DNA of 64,000 nt, from contig JAPEIS010000009.1 in NCBI GenBank assembly GCA_029531795.1, positions 2,356,001 to 2,420,000 of the forward strand. The letters run 5' to 3'. This document shows positions 1-12,877 of the stretch, piece after piece. Source of the DNA: Sclerotinia nivalis (Eukaryota > Ascomycota > Leotiomycetes > Helotiales > Sclerotiniaceae). Below the pieces are notes generated by a model that was not told where the DNA came from, did not search any database, and saw only the letters and a list, made by a program, of their open reading frames with translations. The translations under genes were made by a program, and so were the position numbers. The first letter of the stretch is position 1. Every line of letters starts with the position of its first letter.

Positions 1-1053
1 AACATGGTAGTTCTAGCTTTATTTTGAGACCAAAATTCATTCCTCGAGTGACCAAGTACTACATGTCAACCAGCTGGGTAGGAAATAAACATTGAAGCTA
101 TACGGAATTCTCTATTAGAAATGGTAATATAAGTAGAATATACAACGATACTCATATACCTACAAAAAGTGGACTCATCTCCGCCTAAATATGAACAGTA
201 ATTAGAGAACTTAGGGGGGGGGAATTTTAGATTTTAAGGTGAAGAAGGATAAGGGTTTTCATAAGTTATACCAATTAAAATGATGGGTTTCGAAGGTGGC
301 CCCTCCATAAATCCCATAAAAAATAATTAAATTCGATGTTATCTAATATCTAATATTCAAAAACCCAACATAATTCATAATTCATCTCATTCGCCACTTC
401 CGGTCTCGCCCAGCCCAACCCAACCACAAATTGATACGATCAAGTGAACCACTGACCTCTGTATGTCGTATGTAGGTAGATCGTTCCCTTCGTTCCCTAG
501 GCGAATATTCGAATATTCGAACACTCACAACTTCAATTTCTCCCCCATCAAACTTGCGCTGACATGAGGAGGAACGAGTGACGATTTTCATTCGCATTCA
601 GAGTCAACTTCCAGCATAAACCCATCCTTTTCAAAAATTTCAAAAACGTAAACTCCATCAATCAATACAAACCCTCCATCGTTCCTTAATTTCGCTCTCT
701 ATCGATATCGATATCGAGATTGTTTCTGATTTCTGACTTCAACAAGAACACTCTATTTCAACTACTTTCATTCACTTTGCTTAGCAAATTTATCTGGCTT
801 CAAACGGGGAACGGATCAAACGGCAGCTATTCCTTATGTTTTAGGGAAAGCTTACATCTTGCAAACGATCGTGCGAACATCTCTCGATGCATATACGAAC
901 AAGACGAAGATAAATATATGAGGGTGTAGAAGGCTGGTTACGAACAAACACTCTTTCTACCATAATAAATAGAAATAGCTTGTACGGAAAATCTGGGCAC
1001 GAACTGGTCACCCCAATAGAGTCGGAACTGTCAAGGTCAAAGAACTCCTTGCA
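1..1053. other. Upstream region of the phytochrome gene
   Basis: No credible coding sequence is seen. The stretch is AT-rich, with a run of nine G at about 214-222, and becomes pyrimidine-rich towards the gene. It probably holds the promoter and 5' leader of the phytochrome gene. The reading frame upstream of the chosen ATG at 1054 stays open back to a stop at 976, so a short upstream exon cannot be excluded. Confidence 0.5.
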
Positions 1054-4000
1054 ATGCTGCCGGATTCCGACGATAATGCCCAATTACCAAAGGACGTCGA
1101 TATTCCATCCATGGGAGATATTTCTCGGTCCTCATCTCGGGCGCGAAATAGAGGTGGCACCACACCAGTCCCCATTTCCCCAGCCTCAAAACCACGATTA
1201 TGGGCATCCGACATCCCCAAGGGCTATTCAGCTTCATCTGCCCAAGGGATATCATCTTGGAGCGCCAACTCAGACAAGCAGCTTGGTAGCCCAGCATCAT
1301 CTACCAACGATAGAGTATTTCCAATCAGAAGTGTCGTGAGTGTCGATACTACACAGACCCCTTATACGTTCTCAGCTAGAGGCTCCGCTGCGAGTGAAAT
1401 GAATGACTACTTTCCACGCCCTTCAAGCGTGGCAAGTAAAGATGGAGGTGGGAGAAGTGTTACAGATTCGGATGGAAAGACAACCCCTCGCCAAAGAAGT
1501 CAGACGGAATCTGGTGCGGATCCGAGAAGAGCAGATCGCAAGTCCTCTACTTCCACAAGTCGCAGTAATTACAGAGGCAGTCGTTTGCAACAATTTCTCG
1601 ACAATACATCCGATAAATCTGCTACTACATATGCTTCAAGCGCAAAAGGTACAGGAGATGCATCATCGATTGGGAATGTGTCGGCTGGCGAAGATGATGG
1701 GGTTGGCGGGCTAGTAACAGCTAGATTCAAGCATATTGTGACTTCGGAAGGGCATGCCATCATTACTGGTCGTGATGGAGATGTCTTGCAAACATGCGAG
1801 GATGAACCGATTCACATCCCCGGAGCTATTCAAGGCTTTGGCTTACTAATTGCATTATCAGAACACGACGATGACCAGCTTTTGGTTCGTATTGTCAGTG
1901 AGAATTCTCAACGCATGATTGGATATACCCCCCAAGAGCTTTTTCGACTAAATAGCTTCCTAGACATTTTGAGCGAGGAACAGCAGGTAAGTCATTTAGG
2001 CGAACCCATTTTGACAGCCTTTACTTATCATATTAGGAAAATCTTCTTGATCACATTGACTTTATTCGCGATGATGATGCCGATCCTGCATCGAACGGCC
2101 CAGAAGTCTTCACTGTCTCGATTCGGCATCCCAAAACTCGTAAATCTAGGAAACTATGGGTAGCTATGCACATAAACCCCGTCGACCCCGAAATGATTAT
2201 CTGCGAGTTTGAACTTGACGATGACCAGCTGTACCCTCTTGTACCCGAACAGGAAGATACACCAGAACCCCCAGAGGACACGCTCAACAGTAATCCGACC
2301 AAGGAGGAATTTGATGAGAGTACGATTAATTCAAGCAAACCACTTCGGGTACTGAGGAATGCTCGCAAGCGTAAAGGCGAAGCCGCAGCTATGGAGGTCT
2401 TTAATATCATGTCTCAGGTGCAAGAACAGCTCGCCACTGCGCCGAATTTACAGCTCTTTCTAAAAATTCTTGTAGGCGTGGTTAAAGAATTGACGGGTTT
2501 CCACCGAGTAATGATTTACCAATTTGATGCTTCGTTTAATGGCCGGGTGGTTACGGAGCTTGTTGACCCCCGAGCGACCAAGGACCTTTATAAAGGGCTA
2601 AATTTCCCAGCGTCAGATATTCCTAAGCAAGCTCGAGAATTGTACAAAATCAACAAAGTCCGACTTCTTTATGATAGGGATTTAGAAACGGCACGGCTCG
2701 TTTGCCGCGGCATCGAGGAGCTTGAAAAACCTCTTGACCTGTCATATGCTTATCTTGTAAGTTCTTTGCCACCATACCTGAATAGTCTTGAACCAAACAT
2801 CCTCCAAGCCCTACTAATATCTCGTAGCGAGCCATGTCACCTATCCACATCAAATATCTCGCGAATATGGCAGTTCGATCCTCAATGTCTATTTCTATAA
2901 ATGCCTTCGGCGAATTGTGGGGCTTGATCGCTTGCCACACGTACGGTGCGAAAGGAATGAGAGTGTCTTTTCCCATTCGAAAGATGTGCCGGCTTGTCGG
3001 TGACACTGCATCAAGGAATATTGAGAGATTATCATACGCTTCACGACTCCAAGCTCGCAAGCTTATCAACACTGCACCAACAGAAGCTAAGCCTTCTGGT
3101 TACATAATAGCATCATCTGACGACCTTTTGAAATTGTTCGATGCTGACTTTGGCCTTCTCTCGATTCAAGGAGAGACGAAAATATTGGGCAAGGTCGACC
3201 AATCCCACGAGGCACTTGCTATGCTGGAATATATGCGCATGCGTAAGCTAAAAACTGTGATGACCTCACAGGACATCAAACAAGACTTTCCTGATCTTAG
3301 ATACGCCCCAGGATTCAACGTTATTGCCGGTTTACTTTTAGTGCCATTAAGCTCGGAAGGGGATGACTTTATCGTTTTTTTCCGTTCTGGACAAATCAGG
3401 AACGTCAAATGGGCTGGTAATCCGTACGAAAAATTTATCAAGGAAGGTACGGAGGGATATTTGGAGCCCAGGAAAAGCTTTAAGACATGGAATGAAACTG
3501 TGGTTGGAAAATGTCGTGAGTGGACGGAGGAACAGGTCGAGACCGCTGCTGTGCTCTGCCTTGTTTATGGGAAGTTTATCGAGGTATGTTCAATCTTGTC
3601 ATTGGGCCATTTGGTTTCACTCACATCAGAATCTAGGTCTGGCGTCAAAAGGAAGCTGCATTGCAAAGCAGTCAGCTTACACGGCTACTATTAGCAAACT
3701 CGGCCCACGAAGTCAGAACTCCCTTGAATGCCATCATAAACTACCTCGAGATTGCCCTCGAGGGTGCATTAGACCAAGAGACAAGAGAAAACCTAGCCAA
3801 ATCGCACTCTGCTTCCAAGTCATTAATTTATGTCATCAACGATTTGCTGGATTTGACGAAAACCGAGGAAGGCAAGGATTTGATTAAAGATGAAATCTTC
3901 GATCTCCCTGCCGCAATACGAGAGGCTACTGACTTGTTCAATGGCGATGTTAAGCGTAAGGGTATTGAATATACCGTGGTTGAGCATCCTGGTGTTCCAC

Positions 4001-6081
4001 AATTCGTGCATGGCGACCAAAGACGTGTCAGACAAGCAGTTGCTAATATCACAGCAAATGCTGTTCAGCATACGTCAAGTGGTTTTGTTCGCGTTGATAT
4101 CTGGTTACAAGAAATAACCGATAACAAAGTGAACATCGAGATTGTAGTTGAAGACTCTGGTGCTGGCATGTCAAACCAAAAACTTGATACGCTTTTTCGA
4201 GATCTCGAGCAAGTTGATGGTGATCCTTTGTTTGACGATGTAGAGGGTAATGAGAAAGCCCTCGTTGATGGTAAGCGTACCATTGGTCTAGGTCTGGCAA
4301 TGGTAGCTAGAATTGTCAGAAACATGGACGGCCAACTGCGATTGAAGTCGGAGGTGGGCAAAGGATCGCGATTTGTCATTCAATTACCTTTCTTGCTTCC
4401 TGATGATGATCCACCAAATTCTGGAAATCAGGAAAAGGCCGAGTTCCTGAATACGGCTTCTTTATCGCCCCCGATTGCGACACCACCTCCTGTAGGTACT
4501 GGTGAGGTGACCCTTGTTGAAAAAGCAAGCTCCGTCAGACCAAATACCGATTCTTCAATTGCCCGCAGGCGAAGCGCAGAAGAGATTGCTAGTTTGCATA
4601 GCTTTAAAAGTAATAACAGCAGCAAAGCTAGTGCGAAAAGTGACGTGGATCGATTAATTGATGCTATCTCCGGCCCGATTGGCAATGGATCGGGAGAACC
4701 CTTGCAACCTGTTAATAGCAGAGACCGACATAGTATTAACAGTGCGCCTATGCCTTCAAGTTCGGGTCGACCTGAAGGTCTGAAGCGCTCGACGTCTTAC
4801 CATGCGCCTGATGATTTGAGATTGCAGGAAGCCCGAACCCCAGGAGCCGAGAGTATCTGCGATAGCAAAACACCAATGAGAGCTGTTAAGATGCCGGATG
4901 AATTCTCGGAAAATACAAACGACACAAATGCTTCTCTAGTTGCAGCAAAGGTGAAATTTAACCTCCAAACACCATCATCTTCGCGAAATAAATCACACAA
5001 AGTTGCACTTGCAGTTGATGAAACTGAACCTACACCAGAGGCAATGCCTCTCAATACAGAGCACTTGAAGGTTTTAATCGCCGAGGATGATCCTGTCAAT
5101 AGCCGCATTATCAATAAGAGGTTAACCAAGGGTGGTCATGAAGTCTACCACACCATAAATGGGGAAGAATGTGCAAGTGCTTACGGAGATAACGTCACTA
5201 ACTCTTCCAAGCCAACCGCAACATCTTCATCGGCGGACACTCGTTTTGATGTAGTACTTATGGATATGCAAATGCCCATCGTTGATGGACTTACTTCAAC
5301 AAAGATGATTCGATCCTTCGAAAAAATCCACCTTGATCTTTCCCCTCGAGCGAAGCTCAATGGTAGAGTACCTATATTTGCCGTATCAGCTTCTCTGGTT
5401 GAACGTGAACGTCAAACATATATTGATGCTGGTTTCGATGGCTGGGTATTGAAACCCATCGACTTCAAACGTCTCAACGTATTACTCGAAGGGATCGTTA
5501 ATAGCAAGGTTCGAGAATCATGCTTGTACCAACCAGGGGAATGGGAATGTGGAGGTTGGTTTCATAAAATGCAACCCTCAGCATTGCAATCTTCAACTGT
5601 ACCCTCCAACGAAACACCAGTCCAAAATCCACCTCAAAAAGGACCAGAGGCTCTACAGCCTGATAAGGATACACTCGACGGCGACATAAGTACTTCAACA
5701 CCCAGGGATGACAAAAGGCGGCCATTGATATATGACGAGAGGCTTAATTCCACGAACGAGGCGTTCATTGCTACTACCGAAGTTGATGTGGGACCTCACA
5801 GTGATCTCTCAACCGCAGCTGAAAGACCTGTGACAGATGTTAGCAACGAAGATGGCGCACCAACTGCCGAGCAACTTCTTGTTGATGGTGTTGGTGAAAG
5901 CACTGAACCTGATACTGAGGGTACTGAAATTGCTGCTACGGATGTTCAACTCAGTCCAGAGAGCAATCCTAAAGAAGTTGAACAGGATGGTCAACCAGCC
6001 GATGCTACTGAGATTGATGAACTAACAGCAGAAAGCTCCAATGATTCTCAGATCCCCAAGTCGACAGATGAGCCGGCTTGA
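1054..6081 (+). CDS. phy: Fungal phytochrome, hybrid histidine kinase
   Basis: Red/far-red photoreceptor with a histidine kinase and a fused response regulator. Exons are 1054-1986, 2037-2756, 2828-3583 and 3637-6081, all joined in phase 0, giving 1617 residues. The order is a Ser-rich N-terminal extension, PAS (about 240-360), GAF (about 430-600), PHY, HisKA, HATPase_c and REC. Cys248 lies in the TCEDEPIHIPGAIQ motif, where bacterial and fungal phytochromes attach biliverdin. The GAF has PASDIP (about 503) and the SPIHIKYL motif (His558), which forms only when the 2757-2827 intron is removed. The kinase His is His827 in SAHEVRTPLNA, followed by N and G boxes (VEDSGAGMS, TIGLGLAM). The REC phospho-acceptor is Asp1346 in LMDMQMP. 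All key residues are intact. A Ser/Thr/Glu-rich tail of roughly 180-200 residues follows REC. The family is known to signal to stress MAPK pathways and development; which paralogue this is cannot be told from the sequence alone. Confidence 0.96.
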
Positions 6082-7134
6082 TAAGGGATCTTTGCCGTTA
6101 ATGGGATGATATTCTACTATTTCCATTTTCAAGTTTTGTTTTAAAAATTATTTTCTAACGTCATGACTGACTGAACCATGAGTCTTGGCGGTTAGAAGTT
6201 CTACGCACATATACAGGGTGGCATACCCTTTGATTTCACAGATTGGAGCGGGAGTTTTTTTGGAGTACGACCGTACTGTGTACGAGATTTTTAGGGAGAC
6301 TTATGATAATCTTTCTTTTGTTATCATGCTTACAGGGAGGAATACACGGGGAAAGTAAGCTTAGGGGCTTCGAAGAGAAGCAAGGACACCACTCCGTACC
6401 TTTTTAATGAAAGATCGCGAATTTGGTAAGCCGCAAAAAGGAGGTTTTATTTATTGCATATCTGCATGGCTTGCGTGTTGGTTGAGCGAGCGATAAGATG
6501 ACGCACGCGATTGATTTTATGTATATTATTCTTCTTAAGATTTTGAAGGAAGACAATGATGTGATGCTTGGGAAGGGGGTAGTTGAGATAACACACTCCG
6601 GGCAGCGGTCATGTGGGAAGAGTACAGAAATAGTGGGTTTGGTGAAGGAAAACTTTGTAGGAAAGGAGGAGAATGGAGGAGAGAAGAAAAAGAACAATTA
6701 TGCAAATACATCCATCTCATTTTGTTTTGAATTTTTCACGAAATGAGATGGATGGATTTTGTAGATGATTGGTATGATATGTTAGTTAGGTTGGAGTGGA
6801 AGTGGGAGTCGATGGTCTGAGTAGTGACTACGTTGAGGAGGTGAGGAGGTGAGGAGGTGAGAATAGACAGATATCGTTGTGAAATGAAACGAAATGAATG
6901 AAATAACCATTTTTTTTTCAAATGAAATATAAGATCTTACAAGATTCTAAGAAGATTAATGTGCTGCTTTATAGACAGGTGTCTATGAAATTATTGGGCA
7001 CTGGTAGTAAGAATAAAGTTAATATGTTTCTTTTAGGCCAAGTAGCAAATTCACCCAGTTCCATCCTTTCTATCTTCTATTCTTTATCTGCAAATCCACA
7101 TATATTCCCATCCTATCCCCTACTCCCTCCCCCA
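6082..7134. other. Convergent 3' intergenic region
   Basis: This spacer separates the 3' ends of the phytochrome gene (+) and the PNPOx-like gene (-). It holds a strong inverted repeat at 6709-6754 and a short GAGGAGGTGA-type tandem repeat at about 6834-6862. I see no gene in it. Confidence 0.5.
6709..6754. repeat. Inverted repeat / hairpin, 14-bp perfect arms
   Basis: The left arm CATCCATCTCATTT (6709-6722) is exactly complementary to AAATGAGATGGATG (6741-6754), around an 18-base spacer that can add three more pairs (one G-T wobble). It lies between the 3' ends of two convergent genes, so it could act in 3'-end formation or be a neutral palindrome. Confidence 0.7.
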
Positions 7135-9058
7135 TCACTCCTCCCCCTTCCCCTCCCCCGCCATCCGCACCGCAAACTCCCCCCCCTCTCTATTCCTCCC
7201 CTTCACAAACTCCCTCACATACCCCGGTACATCGCGCACCCTACACTGCTCCGCGGCAATCGGCTCGCCATATGTTGTATGCACGGGGATTACACCGGTC
7301 CAGACGCGTTCGCGGAGCGGGATGTCTTTTAGATCGTGTCTGTCGTCGGGGGGTCCGCCTCGGCGGATTTTGGATGAGCCCGAAAGGGGGCGGATGCGGA
7401 GGATCTGAGATGGGGGGAGGGGGTGTTAGTGGGGTGTTGGTAGGGTGTTGGTGGGGGAAGGGGAGGGGAGAGGGGGACGAACTTGGGTTGTTGTCATTTC
7501 TGTTTTGGTGGGGGGATTGCGGCTGTTTTCCCAGCGGTTGGGGTGTACGGTGTTGGTTATTTTTTTCATGGCCCACTGTAGTTTGGGGAGGGGATTGTTA
7601 GTTAGGAGGTTAGAAGGGTTGGTTTTGGATAGGGGGTTTTGTGTGGATTGTTGGTGGGGGATTTTTTGTTGGGGGAGAGGGGGGTTGAGAAGAGAGGAAG
7701 GTGGGGGGCTGGGATGAATAGTGTGATAGATGATATTTGGGGGGGGTGGACGGGGATGGAGATATGTGGATGAGTGCAATGGAGGAGTGATGGGAGTGAA
7801 ACGATGATGGAATGAGGGTAAGGGAATAGATATGCGAAAGTGAGGGAGTGAAGACGTACTAATTTCTCATCTACATCCTCGACGACTTGTCCATATCCTT
7901 GGATAACTGCACTACGGTAATTGTAATCTGGAGGTTGTCAGTTTACCTTTGCTGCTAATGCCCTATTTACTTTTCCTCCTCGCCCCTCCTTTCTTTACCC
8001 CAACTTCCCCTTTGGAAATCTTTGAATGTGATCAAATATAATGGATAGGAACCCCAAACCCTCCAAAGAAGAAAAAAACAGACCAAGAATCAAAAGGGAA
8101 ATGAAAATGCAAGACAAGAAATGAAGAAGAGCAACCAACTCACTGTGATTATAAGGAGCAAGCGCCAAAACCAATCCATCCAAACAACTCGCCGCAACCG
8201 TCATCGGTAATCCTTTTTCCTCTCCATCATCTTCTCCTTCTCCTTCTCCGGGATTCTTCCCCATCCTCATCAATCGACTACTTACATAGCCATGTATATA
8301 TACATTTGCTCCTTCGCCGACATCTTCTTCGTCGGGGTTTTGGGGGTTGTAGGTACCCGCGAAACCTATCATGGGGAGGAGGGCGGGGAAGGGATCGTTG
8401 GGGGAAGGGGTGTTGACTAGGGGGGGTTAGTGTGTGGGTTGAGGTTATGGGGGTTGGGTGGGGGTTTGGGGTGGAGATAAGTGTTGAGGTGGAGGTTTGG
8501 GGTCGGATAGTGATGGAAAGGAAGGGAAAGTGAAAGCGAGGTAGAATGAGCAGGTGATAGTGAGAAATTGATTAATCGTAGGGATGAGGTGAAAAGGAAT
8601 ATGATAGAATAGAAAACAAGAAGACCACATGGGGGGTAGATTGAAGACGAGAATATGCAGCAGAATAGAAACAACCTAAACCTACAAGAAACATGCAAAA
8701 ACGGCGAACTATTTATAATACCATGAATAGTCTGATGATCATATTTCGCTAAGTAAAGTGAAAAGAATAATTAGTTAGAGAAATGAATAATGAATTGGAA
8801 GAAAAGGTATATGAATAAGACGCATGGAATGAGAGTAGGGTTGTAGAGAAAAGAAAAAGCGATGAATGATGACTGATGAGGAAAACAGGAGGTAGGAAGC
8901 GATGAGCAGTGCCGCAACGGAAATCGAAAATGGGGAATGGAAATGATGGGGAAGAGTAGAAGGAAAGGAAAGGGAGAGAATATAATACCTAGATTTCTAT
9001 ATCTCTGCACGGTATTCCGTGGCGTTTTCGGATATGTAGAGATTTCTGAATCTGACAT
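7135..9058 (-). CDS. PNPOx-like flavin-binding protein (Pyridox_ox_2 family)
   Basis: This gene has six exons on the minus strand: 9058-8989, 8748-8686, 8416-8144, 7927-7860, 7575-7483 and 7404-7135. Every junction keeps phase, giving 278 residues. The start MSDSEISTYPKTP is followed by a short split region ending LHVSF, then LPMIGFAGTYNP, YIHGYVSSRLMR, LPMTVAASCLDGLVLA, YNYRSAVIQGYG, RWENSRNP and VWTGVIPVHTTYGEP. This is the pattern of the split-barrel FMN-binding family related to pyridoxamine 5'-phosphate oxidase and NimA-type proteins. The family binds flavin; the substrate here is unknown. The acid-rich insert GEGEGEDDGEE (about residues 80-90) is unusual. The coding and intron DNA is C-rich on the sense strand, giving long G runs on the plus strand. 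The first intron (240 bp) and second (269 bp) are long for this window. The family call is good; exon borders are hand-made. Confidence 0.85.
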
Positions 9059-10154
9059 GTTGAGTATATTTTTCTGGTGGGTAGGTAGTCTGTCGCTGTC
9101 GTTGTCGCTGTCGTCGTCGCTGTCGTCGTATTCGTATTCTCTCCAACTTTAGAAATCTTTAGAGATTTTTCCGAATCTCAAGAATCTAACAACTTCCAAC
9201 TTATCTCCTCTTCGTCACTCGTACGCGTACTTCTTCCCGAAATATAAATTTTGAATCTTAAATTGTAAAACTCGAAAACTTGGAAACTCTCACTTCTGTT
9301 AATCCATCCATCATCCATCCATTCCTACCTTCCTTTCTTTCTTTTATATACATCCCGACTCTCTCCTCTGTGATACATCGCACAACCATTCGATCCAAAG
9401 CAATCCCAGTCCCTCGCCATTCCATAGCACACTTACTTACTCGTACGCCATCACGCGTGCGGGGAGCTAATTACCCATTTCAGCAAGTCCATGCGAAATG
9501 CATGTGAAAGACGGCAGTAGTTTGCGATTTACGATTAACCACTTCTCCCTACCATATCCATATTTCAATCCTCCAACAGTTATTCCATCTACTCGAGTCA
9601 GAATTTCCATATCAAACATAAATGATCCAATAATCACCTACCGATTATGCATTGATATTCGTTAAAAGGTTGGGGATGGATCGTTTAAAAGCTTGATTAA
9701 GCTTGATTGGTAGTCTAACAGTTGGGTCTTACAGCCCACAAATTGTAATTAGTACTTCCGGACTTCCGCACGTAGATCAATGGATTGGGCATGTTGATCG
9801 CAATCACTTTCCTCGCACGTGTAATAATGATATCCTCAAAGAAGGTTTCATGTACAAGATACCAGAAATCTGATGTCTGGCTAAACTAAGTCCTACGGTA
9901 TTTTGAATACCAAATAAAACCAAAGCAAACCTGACCAGATACATGGTATCGTATCAACTCAGGAAAGGCTCACCATAATAACACCAAATACGCATTATTG
10001 GGTATCATATCATATAAAAACAAGAACCAACTGCCAATTTGCGCCTGCGCCATACATCCCATCCATTCCCATCCCTTCATATCAAATCCACTTACGAATT
10101 CGAGTATCCTCATTACAACATTACAAGCTTCGTCACTCCAAAAGCTCTTGTCCA
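9059..10154. other. Intergenic, no gene seen
   Basis: AT-rich spacer between the start of the PNPOx-like gene and the 3' end of the AT-hook gene. A (TGTCGC/TGTCGT) tandem repeat occupies about 9090-9135, just upstream of the PNPOx-like start. The remainder probably holds the promoter of that gene and the 3' untranslated region of the next. No conserved ORF or RNA gene is visible. Confidence 0.5.
9090..9135. repeat. TGTCGC-type microsatellite
   Basis: Imperfect hexamer and trimer repeats (TGTCGC, TGTCGT, CGT) lie about 30-75 bp upstream of the PNPOx-like gene start codon, and so probably within its 5' leader or promoter. Confidence 0.7.
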
Positions 10155-12877
10155 CTAATCCCTATCCCAATCCCAAACATGATATGTCCATAAATATTCA
10201 TCCCCGTCCAATTCCCTATTTTCATGTGCATCATCTAGACTCGCCTGTAGCTCTTTCGCAAACCCCCAAATTTCATCCAATGTGTACCTGCCACCATCTA
10301 AATCTGCTCGTAAACGATTCCAGAAGTCTTTATCTTCAAGGCCATGCTTTTCATATTCGTACTTTACTCTAAAATAGGCATAGAATCTTTCTTTCTCCTC
10401 ATCGGGGACATCATCAAAGCTAGGCGGTGCTCCTGGTAATTCTGGCTCTGGTTCTGATTCCGGTAAGGGAGATGGAGATAGGGAATTTCTTCTTTGAAAT
10501 TGCGAAAAAATGCTATTGCTGTTATTCTTTTTAGAGAAAAGAAATGGAATAGGAGGGAATGTTCGCCTACCTATTGGCGTCATGGGGAGGGACGTAATCT
10601 TCTAAAAATGGATCATTCCGTGGGTCATCCCAGTCATCGATTCCTTGACTTCTACGTGACATGGTAATAGACTCCTCTCGTTCCCCTTGTGTAATTTGTT
10701 GCACAGGTCTCGTCGCCCTTTTTGCACGTTCCGCTTCTAGCTCACGTCTGATCCTTTCAGCTTGTGGGAGTTTCCGGTACTCATTCCTCTTCATCTCAAG
10801 TCTAATCAAACGAGCTTTCTCTGGATCGTTCATCATGCGTCTTTCAACACCTTTATTGTATGCTCTAATCTCTCGATCTTTCTCTTCATTTTCAACCTTT
10901 CGCGTCTCATCTTCCTCTTGTTCAGCACGTATTTTTTCTTGGGTACTCGCAAGAAGCTTCTCTCGCATTTCCGCGTCTTCTCGTTCAACGAGCCTCTGCC
11001 GACAATTTTTCAATAATTCATCTCGCAAAAGAGGGCGAAGTTCTCTTAATGGTTGCTTCGTCTGACCGCGATCCACGGGCTGCAATTCCTTGTTTTGTCT
11101 GTCGAGATTATCAAAAAGCTCAAGGATTATTTTAGTGATCTCAATCACCACTGATAAATCCTTGTTTGATAACGGTTCATAGCTCCCATATGTAAGGATG
11201 GCGGTATTCAAGACTTTGAGGAATTTCCGAATGAGAACGAAGTAAAGATCCACCAAAAATTCACGTCTTCGATTTTCATAATGTTCAACAACATTTCCAT
11301 GCAAGGGCTGTAACATACTGTTTATCCTGTTCTTTAAAGCATCAATATTCTGATCAATGTCCAAATTCGCTTGAATTTGATCAACATCATTCTTCTCATC
11401 TATCGCATATTTAAGATCTCGATAATGTTCTCGAAGCTCCTTTAAAGATCTTTCGATCCTCTTTCCCGATTCCGTTTTAACGCCGCGATCCCCAGGAGTT
11501 ACTGGTTTCCATGTGCCATTAGCTTCTTTGCAACCGATGCGTTTTGAAATCCTTTCAACGTTGCGAAAAAAATCGAGGTCAATAATTCCTTTCCAAAGGG
11601 TAAGTTTTCGGCTAAGCTGTCGATCATATTCTTCCCCAAAATCTGTACCATCATCGGCTTCCTCTTCAGCTTCCTCGGCAATATCTTCCGCGGCTTCTCT
11701 CAGTTCCTCTCCGGCTTCTGCGGGTATCTCATTTCTGCGTCTTGAGCGGGGTGAAGACTGAATCCTGTTATTACGGATACCATTTGCATGGTTACTGCTA
11801 ATTTTCCTCGCATTCTCTGCACTCCTTAGGTGTTGTTCTCTAGAAGCGGGAGGTTTTGCTTTTGCTGGACTTTTGACCGGACTTTGACTCATGATCATGC
11901 CTGTTATGCCCTCGCCACCATCTTGATCGACGGCTCCACCATCGTCTTCATCGCCTTCATCGCCGTCTTCTTCTTCGTCTTCATTGCCATCTTTCTCCCT
12001 TTGCTGAGCGCTTGTAGGACCATTCAAGGCATTATCTTCCTCTTCCTCTTCCTCGTCGACTTCTTCAGCTCGTCGGGCGTTTCTAGAAACGGTTTTGCTG
12101 ATATTTGCCGGTTCGGGAAATTCTGCATCTGAATATTCAGCCTCCTCATCGGGTTCGTTGTTCGCTGGAGCCACAGCTTCATTTCGGAAAATCGGTTCCT
12201 CATAGACCAAGTTCTTGCGGGGGCGACCCCTACCTCTTTTGGGGACTACGGTATATGCTTTCTGTTTGGGGATGCCCTTCGTCTTTGGTCTTTTACTTGC
12301 TCGCTTGGAGGGCGTAACTTGATGATTGCTTTGAGCATCACCCTCGTCTTCAGGAATATTGTAACCAAGAATATCCTTATCTCGTTTGCGCTTCTGCGGT
12401 GAAACATTTGGGGGTTCTGGAACATCTCCAGCTTTTCCTTTTCCTTTCCTAGTTGTTGCTCGGCGTAGTTGTTTTTGAGGATGCTTCTCCATAGGTTTTC
12501 TCGCAAAGAGGGATTTTGGCTGGTGATTTTCGAGTTCATCCGTCATGTCTTCGGGCTCTAATCCGGATTGATTCGCAAGTAGTTGTGCATTCAATGCTTC
12601 TTCAACATCTTCTTCCTCTTCAACATGCTCTTCTTCCTCAAAATCTGCATCCGATTCTTGTTCGACTGACACGGGCTGTCGATGGCGATGGAAGGGTGGA
12701 GCAAGCTTTACTGCGACTTTCATCCTTCTATGATCAGGCTTATGGATAATGCTATTAATGATGTGTGTCGATTCAGCATCACCGCGCTTCGCTGCCGCTA
12801 ATAATAAATAGTTAGATACAATTGCATAATTAATATGTGATGCTCTTACCAGCTTCTTGTAGTCTAGTTCTTCTCAT
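10155..12877 (-). CDS. Acidic AT-hook protein of unknown function
   Basis: Three exons on the minus strand: 12877-12850 (MRRTRLQEA), 12797-10571 and 10512-10155. Both junctions keep phase, giving 870 residues. I do not recognise the family. Residues about 20-330 are charged and low-complexity, with Glu/Asp runs and basic NLS-like patches. One clear AT-hook, KRGRGRPRK, is encoded around 12215-12240, which suggests DNA binding in the nucleus. A helical middle region (LTLWKGIIDLDFFRNVERI, then LIRKFLKVLNTAILTYG) is followed by a long charged coiled coil (KLLASTQEKIRAEQEEDE onwards). The last exon gives a separate conserved-looking segment, FYAYFRVKYEYEKHGLEDKD, ending DWDRD. Without the 58-bp intron 10513-10570 the frame stops after HDANR and this module is lost. 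A chromatin or nuclear role is inferred only. Confidence 0.75.
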
